Made by a program: the position numbers and the translations under genes. Shown in pieces: positions 8,552 to 17,701 of a DNA stretch of 37,606 bases. Where the stretch lies: positions 1 through 37,606 of the forward strand of contig JAAYUQ010000157.1 in assembly GCA_012517575.1 (NCBI GenBank), in the 5' to 3' direction. The stretch is from Bacteroidales bacterium (GTDB taxonomy: Bacteria; Bacteroidota; Bacteroidia; Bacteroidales; Paludibacteraceae). The notes under the pieces were generated by a model, which was not told where the DNA came from, searched no databases, and saw nothing but the letters and a program-made list of their open reading frames with translations. Position 1 is the first letter of the stretch; each line of letters starts with the position of its first letter.

Positions 8552-9757
8552 CTATTTTATCAGATTTTTCATAAATTCAGGGCCTTTCAGGAGTCCATAA
8601 CTTCCCTGTTGAGCTGAAAATTCGTCATAAACTGTAACTTTGTCGGGCTTTTCGCCGGGGCGATAGATAATGAAAGGAACAGGACTTTTTGTATGCGTAC
8701 GAATGGCGCACGGAGTTGGATGATCAGGAAGAATGGCAATGGTTACAGGTTCTTTCCATAAAGAAACTTCTTCAAAAATAGGCTTTACAATTCTTTGATC
8801 AAGATATTCAATTGTTTTGATTTTCAATTCAACATCGCCTTCATGACCGGCTTCGTCGCTTGCTTCAATATGCAAATACACAAATTCATCGTTGCGCAAG
8901 GCATTGATAGCAGCTTGAGCTTTTCCTTCATAATTTGTATTGTACAAGCCCGTAGCTCCTTCTACATTGATTACTTTTAATCCTGCGTACACGCCAATAC
9001 CTTTGATTAAATCCACTGCTGAGATAACCGATCCACTTTTCAGATCATAAAGTTCCATCAATGTTTTCATTTCAGGCTTGTAACCGGGCGACCACAACCA
9101 AATGCTGTTGGCCTTGTCTTTTCCTTCGGCTGCTCTTTTCAGGTTGACAGGATGATTTTCGAGCAAGACCTGCGATTGTAAAGTCAGTTCGTTTAACAAG
9201 CGTGCGGTTGCTGCGGCTTCCGGTACTTCAGGCTGTATCATTACTTCTTTGAACGGTGTACCTGGCACATCATGTGGAGGAGTGCATTTTAAGTTTTTAT
9301 TTCCTCCTTTCATTTTTAACAAATGACGATAAGATACACCATGATAAAAACTAACTATTTCATTGCCAAGCTTTTCGTTTAGAAATTTAATTAATTCGGC
9401 AGCTTCTTCGTTGCTGATATGTCCGGCAGAGTGATTTTTTATTTTCCCGTTTTCGATACATATCAAATTGCAACGCATGGCCATTTCGCCCTTTTCAATG
9501 GGCACACCCATACTGGCTGCTTCCAACGATCCACGACCTTCAAAAACCTTTGCAACGTCGTAGCCCATAACACTTAAATTGGCGATTTCGCTGCCGGGAG
9601 AAAATCCTTCGGGAATGGTATCCAGCATTCCACTTCTTCCCAACTCGGCAATTCTGTCTATATTTGGTTTGTTGGCAACCTGCAATGGAGTTTTGTTTCC
9701 CAAAGATTCAATAGATTCATCGGCCATCCCATCACCCAATATAATGATGTATTTCAT
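8552..9757 (-). CDS. ApgM-type phosphoglycerate mutase-family protein, probable homoserine kinase
   Basis: 401 residues, the length of archaeal-type cofactor-independent phosphoglycerate mutases (ApgM) of the alkaline-phosphatase superfamily. Metal-site and nucleophile motifs are present: GDGMAD (residues 8-13), SPGSEIANLSVMGYD with likely nucleophile Ser56, VFEGRGSLEAASMG, HIEASDEAGHEGD and ILPDHPTPC. The general annotation would be 2-phosphoglycerate to 3-phosphoglycerate interconversion. However, members encoded next to thrC, as here, have been proposed to phosphorylate homoserine, supplying the threonine synthase substrate. I infer that role from the operon; sequence alone cannot separate the two. 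A weak TAGTTTG box lies just upstream. Confidence 0.9.
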   Translation of the reverse strand: MKYIIILGDGMADESIESLGNKTPLQVANKPNIDRIAELGRSGMLDTIPEGFSPGSEIANLSVMGYDVAKVFEGRGSLEAASMGVPIEKGEMAMRCNLICIENGKIKNHSAGHISNEEAAELIKFLNEKLGNEIVSFYHGVSYRHLLKMKGGNKNLKCTPPHDVPGTPFKEVMIQPEVPEAAATARLLNELTLQSQVLLENHPVNLKRAAEGKDKANSIWLWSPGYKPEMKTLMELYDLKSGSVISAVDLIKGIGVYAGLKVINVEGATGLYNTNYEGKAQAAINALRNDEFVYLHIEASDEAGHEGDVELKIKTIEYLDQRIVKPIFEEVSLWKEPVTIAILPDHPTPCAIRTHTKSPVPFIIYRPGEKPDKVTVYDEFSAQQGSYGLLKGPEFMKNLIK

Positions 9758-9852
9758 AAGTTTTTTATTTGTTCAAACTAACTTGTTCTAAAATAATCAT
9801 TTTCTGATTTTTATGTCGAGAAGATTTGATTATTTTAGAAATAAAAAATTTT

Positions 9853-10881
9853 TTATTCTTCAAAAAATACCTGATAATCAGGCAAAGCATTCAATAGCGT
9901 ATTGATCGTTTCTTGCATGGAAGTATAACTTTCGGCTCCGGCGGCATTCAGGTGACCCCCTCCGCCAAAAAGGTCGGATGCCACTTTATTGGCAGGAAAT
10001 TTACCTTGCGAACGCAACGAAATTTTAATTCTGTTTTTTTCTTCACGCAAAAACACTGAGAAATCGATTCCTTTCACTGAAAGGGGAATATTTACAAATC
10101 CTTCTGCATCTCCGTTGACATAGTTAAATCGGGATAAGTCTTCCTGAGTGAGAGAAATGATGGCGGTACGAAATTCGGGAAAAGTCTGCATTTTTTCGTA
10201 CAGGCAAAATCCCATCAGCCGCAATCGGCTTTCAGAATATGTATTGAAAACTTTCCGATAAATTTCATCTTTATCGATTCCAATTTTAATCAGTTCCGAG
10301 ATAATAATATAAATTTCAGGATCGTTGGAATTGTAGGTAAAACTTCCGGTGTCGGTCATCATACCTGTGTAAATGCATTCGGCGCAGGCAAGATTAATAT
10401 TGGCAAAGTCGCCCATTCGGCAAATGAGGCGAAAAATCATCTCGCTGGTAGAAGAAATTTCCGGATAGGAAATAGTAATTTTTGCAAATGATTCGGGATG
10501 GAGATGATGGTCCACCAAAATTTTTGGGGCCGGTGAATTTGAAACTGCTTCGGCCATTTCTTCCAGTCGATGCAAACTGTTGAAATCGAGCGTGAAAATT
10601 AATTCTGCCGAAGCAAGAATGTTATCGGCTTTTTCCTTGTCGTTTTCATAAATCAGCACCTCGTTTGCTCCCGGCATCCAGGAAAGAAAGTTGGGGTAAG
10701 GGGTTGGTGAAATAACAGTTGGCTCTTTTTCTATCGTCATCAGATAGTGCCAAAGTCCAAGAGCTGCTCCCATTGCATCTCCATCGGGACCTACATGTAC
10801 AACTATGGCAATTTTTTCCGCATCCTGAAGTGAGGAATAAACTTTATTGATAAGGTCTTCAGCTATTATTTTTGAGATCAT
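9853..10881 (-). CDS. nrnA: DHH/DHHA1 phosphoesterase, NrnA-like (oligoribonuclease / pAp phosphatase)
   Basis: 342 residues, the size of NrnA. The DHH domain has HVGPDGDAMG (His29, Asp33, Asp35), a TLDFNS acid site near residue 99, VDHH at 123-126 and TGMMTDTGSF. The DHHA1 domain ends with GGGGHLNAAGAES (His310). Family members degrade 2-5 nt RNA and often dephosphorylate pAp to AMP, using manganese, in the cytoplasm. In organisms without Orn this is the enzyme finishing RNA decay. It is encoded alone with its own TAnnTTTG box, 95 bases upstream of the apgM-type gene. All metal ligands are present, so it should be active. Confidence 0.93.
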   Translation of the reverse strand: MISKIIAEDLINKVYSSLQDAEKIAIVVHVGPDGDAMGAALGLWHYLMTIEKEPTVISPTPYPNFLSWMPGANEVLIYENDKEKADNILASAELIFTLDFNSLHRLEEMAEAVSNSPAPKILVDHHLHPESFAKITISYPEISSTSEMIFRLICRMGDFANINLACAECIYTGMMTDTGSFTYNSNDPEIYIIISELIKIGIDKDEIYRKVFNTYSESRLRLMGFCLYEKMQTFPEFRTAIISLTQEDLSRFNYVNGDAEGFVNIPLSVKGIDFSVFLREEKNRIKISLRSQGKFPANKVASDLFGGGGHLNAAGAESYTSMQETINTLLNALPDYQVFFEE

Positions 10882-10906
10882 TGTTTCGATTTTTGATTTT
10901 AAATTA

Positions 10907-10914
10907 CAAATTTA
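10907..10914 (-). promoter_or_regulatory. Candidate -7 box for the nrnA-like gene
   Basis: TAAATTTG on the minus strand fits TAnnTTTG and lies 26 bases before the ATG at 10881. No convincing -33 partner is seen. Confidence 0.4.
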
Positions 10915-11033
10915 CGTGATAATTTTCAATTTACACATAGCCAAAGAAAAATCCCATTCTCGATTTTAAAAAGTGCCAATATATAGAATGGAATATAGGT
11001 GATGGTTGACAGAAAAAATTAGTTGAAAGTTAT

Positions 11034-13109
11034 TTAAAATTTTTTTTTGTTGTCTGTAATATCCAAGATATAGGCACCTTGATCAGCTACAGAATAAAAC
11101 TCAATTCCCTTTTTCTCGCTTTGTTGCCGAATGTCGTTGGCATACCAGTTTGAAATGCTTTTGTCGACAATTATTTTTTTGGGATGAACGCAAGAAAGAA
11201 TTTGTTCCATTCGAGGTTTCAAATGATTACCAATAATCAGCAGATCTACATTCAATGGAGTTTCTGTAACTTTTCTTTTCAATTTGTCGTCTGTCAAAAT
11301 CAGTATTTTTAATCCGTAGAAAGAAGTAAAACCATCTTTAAAACGATTGCCGTTTTTTATGTAGATGGGTTTGTCCAGTTTGTGTTTTCGCCAATAATTG
11401 GATGAAATACGTTCCAATTCTGCTGAGTCTGTAGAAAAGACATAATTTTTCCCGTGGTCGATAAAGTTAACATGCGTAGATTTTTGTCCGGCAAAAACAA
11501 TTAATTTCTGATCCCTTAAAGTGTTGTATTTTACTTGCAAATCGATTATGCAGACCAATAGCAGGGAAATAAATCCAACAGCAAGAGGAACATATTTCTT
11601 ATTATAATAATAAGCTGAAAAACAGAATATCGCTACAAAAATCAAAATTGTTTGCCTCATGTCCGGCGAAATATAGGAAAGAGAGTAGGGGAGATGTTCA
11701 ATTTGAACAATACAGAAATTGAGTAGCCAAACGCTTATTTTCAGCAAAAAAGCCACAGCTGCCGACAAATATGGAATAAACGAAACTGCCAACAAACCCA
11801 TTGCCAAATAAATCACAAGCGTGGAAAGCGGTATGACCAGCAGATTGGTCAACAAAAAATAATTCGGAAACTGTTGAAAATAATACAGCGTGAAAGGAGC
11901 TGTTCCAATTTGAGCTGCAACTGAAACTATGAGCAAATCACGTCCCCATTTTAAAAGTCGGTGTTGGGTCGGCATCAATTTTGTCAGGGGTGGTTGGAAG
12001 AAAATAATGCTCAGAACAGCCGAGTAGCTGAGTTGAAAGCCAATATCGAAAAGAAAATTCGGATTCACCAGCAGCATGAAAAAGGCAGACATAAAAATCG
12101 TGTTGTAAATCTGTGATTTTCTTTCCATGCAATTAGCTAAAGCAACAAACGTGAACATGAGTGTTGCCCGCACTACAGAAGGAGATAGACCTGTCAGAAA
12201 GGCATAAGCCCACATACACAAGGTGATAATAATAATCTTGGAAATTTTTTGTCGTTGATTGCGATTCAGAAACCCAAAAATAAAAAGCAGGACTGCGTAA
12301 ACAGTTCCCACATGAAGTCCACTTACCGAAAGAATGTGCGTAGCTCCCGAAGCGCTATAACTTTTTCTTAAATTGGGTTGTAAATCTTCGGTATAACCCA
12401 AGGTTAAAGCAGCCAAAACTCCAAATTCTTTTCCTTGAATGTCAAATTTTCTGTAAATTCCCAGCAGGTAATTTCTGCATTGATCTGCTATGCGACGAAC
12501 CGAAAAAGCTTGATTGTGACCAATTTTTTGCCAGCGTTGCGAAGCAATATAGGCAGTTGCTCCTACTCCCTGTCTTTTAAGATAAGTTGCATAATCAAAC
12601 CCATCTGGATTTAGCAACTTTTCGGGACTTTTAAATTCGGTTTGGAGCATCAGGCGGTCGCCAAAAACCAAATTGCCTGACACACTGTCTTTTTGAAAAT
12701 AAAGATACGCTTTGCCATGTGCCGATTCCCAATGTTGGTTACGTAGAATTTGTTTTATTTCTGCTGTATAAAAAACCGATTTTGCCTTTTCAACAGGAGC
12801 GGAAGTCAATTCAACCACATAAATTCCTTTTTGGTTCAGCGGATAAAAAGTGGTTTCTTTTTCGCGAATCGAACTAAATACATATCCCGTAATAAAAAGA
12901 AGAAGAAAAACGCCGGTACCGAACAACCATCTAAAATTAAATTGCATCCGTACTTCGCGAATGAAAAAAGGAATCAACAGTAATACGATTGAGAGAGAAA
13001 GGAGGCACCAAACAGTTACCGGAAATAATTCCACATAATGGTACACCACTATGCCGCAGATATAGGCAAGCAGTAACCTCAGGAAGGGAGTTCGCTGTAA
13101 AAAGTTCAT
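11034..13109 (-). CDS. comEC: ComEC/Rec2-family DNA uptake channel protein
   Basis: 691 residues. Membrane segments near residues 8-75 and the following OB-like region match the N-terminal DUF4131/ComEC_N part. The competence domain follows at about residues 220-500, with SGATHILSVSGLHVGTVYAVL, GLSPSVVRATLMF and NPNFLFDIGFQLSYSAVLSI, and many transmembrane helices. The C-terminal ~180 residues fold like a metallo-beta-lactamase domain but lack the HxHxDH metal motif, as seen in short ComEC variants. It would form the inner-membrane channel for single-stranded DNA in transformation. It lies 99 bases downstream of rpe on the same strand, and a TATATTTTG sequence abuts the start. Confidence 0.93.
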   Translation of the reverse strand: MNFLQRTPFLRLLLAYICGIVVYHYVELFPVTVWCLLSLSIVLLLIPFFIREVRMQFNFRWLFGTGVFLLLFITGYVFSSIREKETTFYPLNQKGIYVVELTSAPVEKAKSVFYTAEIKQILRNQHWESAHGKAYLYFQKDSVSGNLVFGDRLMLQTEFKSPEKLLNPDGFDYATYLKRQGVGATAYIASQRWQKIGHNQAFSVRRIADQCRNYLLGIYRKFDIQGKEFGVLAALTLGYTEDLQPNLRKSYSASGATHILSVSGLHVGTVYAVLLFIFGFLNRNQRQKISKIIIITLCMWAYAFLTGLSPSVVRATLMFTFVALANCMERKSQIYNTIFMSAFFMLLVNPNFLFDIGFQLSYSAVLSIIFFQPPLTKLMPTQHRLLKWGRDLLIVSVAAQIGTAPFTLYYFQQFPNYFLLTNLLVIPLSTLVIYLAMGLLAVSFIPYLSAAVAFLLKISVWLLNFCIVQIEHLPYSLSYISPDMRQTILIFVAIFCFSAYYYNKKYVPLAVGFISLLLVCIIDLQVKYNTLRDQKLIVFAGQKSTHVNFIDHGKNYVFSTDSAELERISSNYWRKHKLDKPIYIKNGNRFKDGFTSFYGLKILILTDDKLKRKVTETPLNVDLLIIGNHLKPRMEQILSCVHPKKIIVDKSISNWYANDIRQQSEKKGIEFYSVADQGAYILDITDNKKKF

Positions 13110-13208
13110 GCAAAATATACCTGAAAAATGTTTTATTTGAAACCCTTAAATCAGAAGATTTTTTTCAATTTCAAAAATCATGCTGCCGTAAATGAAGAAA
13201 AAGATTTT

Positions 13209-13862
13209 TCAACAATTTTTCAGCTGATGGATGGTTTCTAAAGGATTTTCAGCTTTGAATATTGAACTTCCTGCCACCAGCACATTGGCACCATGAGCGA
13301 AAAGTTTGGGCGCATTTTCCAAATTCACGCCACCGTCAACTTCCAGCAAGCAGGTTGACTTTTGGAGTTCCATCATTTTCTTCAGCTCATCCATGCGTTC
13401 GTAAGTCTCTTCAATAAACGGTTGTCCACCATAACCGGCAAAAACACTCATTAACAAAACCATATCCACCTGATTGAGATAAGGTTCAAGTGCTTTGACA
13501 GGCACATCTGGATTAATGGTGATGCCCGCTTTCATCCCTTCCTCATGAATTTGGTCAATTACTTTTTGTGGATTTTCGGCAGCCTCGAAATGAAAAGTCA
13601 ACATGCCGGCACCTGCTTTTGCAAAACGTGTTACGTAATTTTCGGGATGAACAATCATAATGTGAACATCCATCATTTTTTGGCAATTCTTTTTAACCGC
13701 TTCCAATACAGGGAAACCAAAAGATATATTGTTAACGAAAACCCCATCCATCACGTCCAAATGTATCCATTCGGCTTCACTTTGATTGATCAGTTCACAA
13801 ACTGCCTTCAGGTTACTAAAGTCGGCGGATAAAATTGAAGGAGAAATGATTCTTCTGTTCAT
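13209..13862 (-). CDS. rpe: Ribulose-phosphate 3-epimerase
   Basis: 217 residues from the ATG at 13862; an ATG four codons earlier (13874) is possible, but the chosen start gives the usual short lead into ISPSILSADF. TIM-barrel motifs are complete: WIHLDVMDGVFVNN, MDVHIMIVHPENY, LLMSVFAGYGGQPFIEET and LLEVDGGVNLENA, with metal-binding His and Asp residues and a C-terminal VLVAGSSIF phosphate-binding loop. It interconverts ribulose-5-phosphate and xylulose-5-phosphate in the pentose phosphate pathway. A good promoter (CTTG, 18 bases, TATTTTTG) lies upstream. comEC follows 99 bases downstream and may be read through from it. Confidence 0.96.
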   Translation of the reverse strand: MNRRIISPSILSADFSNLKAVCELINQSEAEWIHLDVMDGVFVNNISFGFPVLEAVKKNCQKMMDVHIMIVHPENYVTRFAKAGAGMLTFHFEAAENPQKVIDQIHEEGMKAGITINPDVPVKALEPYLNQVDMVLLMSVFAGYGGQPFIEETYERMDELKKMMELQKSTCLLEVDGGVNLENAPKLFAHGANVLVAGSSIFKAENPLETIHQLKNC

Positions 13863-13906
13863 GCCAAGGTTCATATAATTTTATAACACTTACAACTGTT
13901 CTGTTG

Positions 13907-13936
13907 CAAAAATAACAAAAAATGTGACTCCACAAG
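13907..13936 (-). promoter_or_regulatory. Bacteroidetes-type promoter of rpe
   Basis: On the minus strand CTTG (13936-13933) and TATTTTTG (13914-13907) are separated by 18 bases, close to the Bacteroidetes consensus TTTG-N19-TAnnTTTG. The -7 box ends 45 bases before the chosen rpe start. This is the best two-part promoter match found in the window. Confidence 0.55.
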
Positions 13937-14300
13937 TAACAATGGTTGATTTTTGTAAATTATTTTCAAAAATCACTTTTTGGTTTCTAATTTTCTGAAT
14001 ATTCAGACTTTATAATTGAAAAACTGACAAAAGTGCAGTAAAACTGAAATTGTTGACTTGTTTTAGTTGAGAAAAATGCGGTTAGTATTCTTTTTGCTAA
14101 GAGAAACTTCAAAAAAAAACACAGAAAGAATTTTTAAGAAGGCTATATTTATATAACATTGAAAATCAAATATATAAATCGTTTTCTATTCAAGTTCTTC
14201 ATTTTTGGAATGTTTTTTAAAGAATAATTTATACTTTTGGAAGTCAAATTTTAACCAAAGGGATTTTAAGATCTGGATATAATAACTTTAAAATAATCAT
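13937..14300. other. Long A/T-rich leader region before fakA
   Basis: No protein-like frame is present. The region separates divergent rpe and fakA and must carry the fakA promoter, but I find no clear TAnnTTTG box close to the ATG at 14301. I see no hairpin or repeat that suggests a riboswitch. Confidence 0.4.
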
Positions 14301-16142
14301 ATGAATACAACAGACACCAGTGTAATGGAAACCACAGAAGTAAGTTTTAATGTGGAAACCATCAATGAAGTTATTGAAAATATTCATCGCTATCTGAACA
14401 AGCATAAGGAATATATCAACAGTTTGAATGTTTTCCCGGTTCCCGACGGAGATACGGGACTGAATATGGTACTTACCATTCAGGGTGCTATTGCGCACAT
14501 GAAAGATAATGGTAAAACAGAAAAAAATTCAGGAGAATATTTGAGAGATTTTGCCGAGCAAATGCTGCTCAACAGTCGCGGTTGTTCCGGTGTCATTTTA
14601 TCGCTTTTTGCACAAGGATTTTCTCAAATTACCGCCAACAACGATTTCTCCTAAGAAAACATATATAAAGCCATAGAAAATGGTTACCGCAATGCTTACG
14701 AAGGCACGGAGAATCCTCGAGAAGGTACCATGCTTACCATCATGAGGGCTTTAAAAGAAAAATATGCTCAACTCATGGAAAAAGAAGAAAATCCGCTTGT
14801 AATCATTCAGCAGACCATTCCTTATTTGAAAGAAGTGTTGGATCAAACGCCTGAAATGCTCCCCGTACTGAAAAAAGCCGGAGTGGTGGATTCGGGTGGC
14901 GCAGGTTTTATTATTTTGTTGGAAGGAATCGATAAGGAACTCAGTCAACTGGCGGTAAACGGCATTTCTTTATCCAGCTTGCTTAGAATTGGACGCACAA
15001 CGCGAAAACTACTAAGAAAGAGATTGTCGGAATTACGAAAAAGTCCATTTGCTCCACTGATTTTGAATATAGATTTTTCCCGTATCCAGAATAGCCGACT
15101 TGTTGAAACGCTACAAAGCGCCAGAAATTTATTAGGGAATATTCATTTGAATCACAACAACGGAAAAACCGTGAACAGGGAAAAATTAATCGATGAGCTT
15201 CAGGAAATTGATGATTCATGGAATCCTGAAATAAAAAATAAATACTGTACCGAATTTGTGCTCGAAAGTGATGTAATTACTTCTAAAGATCAACTGAAGG
15301 AAAAAATTGCTCATTACGGCGACAGTCTGATTATTATCAACAGCAACAATAAATACAAAGTACATATTCACACCAATAAACCCAATGATTTGTTTGATGA
15401 TGTTTCCAAATTTGGTTCTTTGCTTTTTACCAAAGTGGACGATATGAAAAAGCAGCATCGAAACTTCCTTAGCGAAGATGTGTTGGATTACGAAAGAGAC
15501 AAAAGCGTATTCTGTATTGTTTCAGGGAAAGGTTTTGCTGATATCCTGAAAAACTTGGGCGCTGATGACATACTCTGTTATGGCAAAAACAAACCTTCCG
15601 TCAATCAGCTGGTGAAAGGATTGAACAATTTGAAGGCAAAAAATATTATTGCAGCTTCAGACGACAGCGATATTCTGATGGCATTGAAATATGCCGCGTC
15701 GCTTTGCAAGTCGAATGTTTACATTGTTGAATCGGATAATCCGATTTCGTTGGTCAGTATGTTGATGAATATCTCAAAAGATTACGACATCAACACCATT
15801 TTTGATGAAGCCATGAACAGTATTCACAATATTCCTTTTTGTGGCATTGCACGCTCTTCACGAAATGTTACAACAGAAAATGGTGCTCCGGTGAATAAAA
15901 ACGATTATTTTACGGTGTATAAAAAGAAAATTATTCTTGCCAACAAAAATCTCGATGAACTTCTTTTCGATACTGTTCGGCAACTTTCAACGGAAGGGAG
16001 TTTAATTACCCTGTACAAAGGCGCAGATATGAAGAAGGAAAATTCTTTTATTGAACGTTTGAGGAATAAATTTCCCGATCGGGATTTTGAAGAGTATTTT
16101 GGTGGACAATACAAATATTCTTATTATATAACCTTTGAATAA
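14301..16142 (+). pseudogene. fakA: FakA-like fatty-acid kinase (DAK2/DhaL domain), interrupted by in-frame TAA
   Basis: One continuous frame of 613 codons encodes a FakA/YloV-type protein but contains TAA at 14652-14654. The N-terminal 117 residues carry the DhaL metal/ATP motif NVFPVPDGDTGLNM (Asp49, Asp51) and SRGCSGVILS. After the stop the same frame continues with ENIYKAIENGYRNAYEG and PREGTMLTI, then AGVVDSGGAGFIILLEG and the middle and C-terminal FakA domains, as in intact homologues. FakA phosphorylates fatty acids held by FakB. The first possible restart is ATG 14730, inside the kinase domain, and would lack the DGDTG site. It may be a real nonsense mutation, read-through or a base error (a CAA, AAA or GAA codon would restore it). 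The DegV gene follows after 11 bases. Confidence 0.85.
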
Positions 16143-16153
16143 AATTTGAAACT

Positions 16154-17038
16154 ATGAGCAAGAAAATTTTTATCATTGTCGGAGACAATCTCGGCCTTTC
16201 ACGCAAACAAATTGACTATGATGCGTTGGAAATTGTAAAATTCCCAGTTTTTGTGGATGGTGTGGAATATCGACAAAGTGAGGAACATAATGCAAAATGG
16301 CTGATTTCGAAATATGAAAAGGAAAAAGTTGTGGCAAAATCTTCTACTCTGATTCATAACGAAATTGCGGAAATCATTGAGAGAAATCATGCCAATTACG
16401 ATGTGTTTATTCATGTGGTGATGAGCAGTGGGCTTTCTGCAGCTTCATTTCGTGTAGCAGAAAATGTTCGCAAACAGTTCGAAAATATTGTGCCGGTCAT
16501 AAATGTTGATACCCGTCAGTCTATCAATGGTGTCGGCAGCGTATTACTCGGAATTATCGACTTGATAAAAACCCATCCCGATTTAAGTGTGGAAGAATTG
16601 GCAGCAGCCTGTCAGCAAATAGTGGAGAATACTTTCAGCTGGTTTGTTTTTCCCGATCTCAATTATTTGTATAAAGGCGGACGCATCGGAAAAGCACAGT
16701 CGTTGATGGGCAGTGTTCTGCACATTATACCAGTTGTCGGCATGATGGGAAATGAAAAGGATGGATTGATTTTGGCTATGGGGAAAGGCAGGACTTTTCG
16801 GCAAGTGAACGATTTGATTATAGAACAAATCCGGGCCAAAATGCAGGAAAAATCGGTTAACCGTATCAAGCGGGCTATTACATTGAGTGGTTACGGAGAT
16901 AAAAATCAGGATGCTTATGCTGCTCTACTGGAAAAAATTAAAACGCTGCCGGTTGACGATGTTGTTGAAGGTGAAGGTGGATTGGTAGATGCAGTTTATT
17001 GTGGACCAGGTGCTTATGGAGTATCTATTCTTCTGTAA
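16154..17038 (+). CDS. fakB: DegV-family fatty-acid-binding protein (FakB-like)
   Basis: 294 residues, normal for DegV/FakB. Expected features are an N-terminal FPVFVDG strand, KSSTL (fatty-acid head-group site), VVMSSGLSAASFRVAEN, INVDTRQSINGVGSV, and FVFPDLNYLYKGGRIGKAQSLMGS leading into IIPVVGM and a basic GKGRTFRQ. FakB binds a free fatty acid and presents its carboxylate to FakA, producing acyl-phosphate. It sits 11 bases after fakA and 12 bases before a PlsY-like gene, so the three are almost certainly co-transcribed and the context strongly supports the fatty-acid role. It looks intact even though its partner kinase gene carries a stop codon. Confidence 0.9.
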   Translation: MSKKIFIIVGDNLGLSRKQIDYDALEIVKFPVFVDGVEYRQSEEHNAKWLISKYEKEKVVAKSSTLIHNEIAEIIERNHANYDVFIHVVMSSGLSAASFRVAENVRKQFENIVPVINVDTRQSINGVGSVLLGIIDLIKTHPDLSVEELAAACQQIVENTFSWFVFPDLNYLYKGGRIGKAQSLMGSVLHIIPVVGMMGNEKDGLILAMGKGRTFRQVNDLIIEQIRAKMQEKSVNRIKRAITLSGYGDKNQDAYAALLEKIKTLPVDDVVEGEGGLVDAVYCGPGAYGVSILL

Positions 17039-17050
17039 AGCTTACATATT

Positions 17051-17671
17051 ATGAATCAGTATGTTTTATATTTGGTTTGTCTGGTTGCGGGATATTTAAT
17101 TGGTTCCGTATTATTTGCCGAGCTTATCACCAAGCTGGTTTCGAATCAAAATATTCGTGAATTAGGCAATGGAAATCCCGGCGCTTACAATGTTTTCAGA
17201 AATGTTGGCAAATTTTGGGGCGTTCTGACCGGACTGCTGGATGCAGTGAAGGCGCTTGTTCCCATGTGGATAGCTTATCAATTTTTTCATATTACCGATA
17301 CTACCGCTCTGGGATGTATAGGAATTGGCGCCGTCATCGGACATGGCTATCCGCTTTATTACCATTTTAAAGGAGGAAGAGCTGCTTCAACTTTACTGGG
17401 TATGTATGCCTATTTTATCGGTATCGAATTACTTATTGCCCTGGCAGTTGATGTAATTGTGTTATTTGGTTTTATCAAAAAAGAATACGGTATTTGGGGA
17501 CCTTCGATTCTGATAGCACTGAGTGGGATACTTTGCCTGTTTTTCCCTCATGAATTGGGTGTCAAAATTCTTGTTTGGATAGGTGCTCTTATCACCTTAT
17601 TCTTCAACAGAGATAAACTGACGGAAAAAAAGGAAAAAGTTCCAAAGAAACTTTCGCAACAGCAAAGTTGA
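17051..17671 (+). CDS. plsY: PlsY-like acyl-phosphate:glycerol-3-phosphate acyltransferase
   Basis: 206 residues with five or more membrane segments, as in PlsY. The three family motifs are recognisable but divergent: GSVLFAELITK (residues 18-28; usually GSIP), GNGNPGAYNVFRNVGK (39-54; usually GSGNxGATN), and GHGYPLYYHFKGGRAAST (97-114; usually GHxxPxFxxFKGGKGVAT). The enzyme transfers an acyl group from acyl-phosphate to glycerol-3-phosphate, making lysophosphatidate at the inner membrane. Its place behind fakA-fakB, which generate acyl-phosphate, fits a paralogue serving exogenous or recycled fatty acids rather than the main de novo enzyme. The divergent motif residues leave some doubt about activity. 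Confidence 0.85.
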   Translation: MNQYVLYLVCLVAGYLIGSVLFAELITKLVSNQNIRELGNGNPGAYNVFRNVGKFWGVLTGLLDAVKALVPMWIAYQFFHITDTTALGCIGIGAVIGHGYPLYYHFKGGRAASTLLGMYAYFIGIELLIALAVDVIVLFGFIKKEYGIWGPSILIALSGILCLFFPHELGVKILVWIGALITLFFNRDKLTEKKEKVPKKLSQQQS

Positions 17672-17701
17672 AGAAAAGGAACAGAAGAAATTTTTTAAAA
17701 A

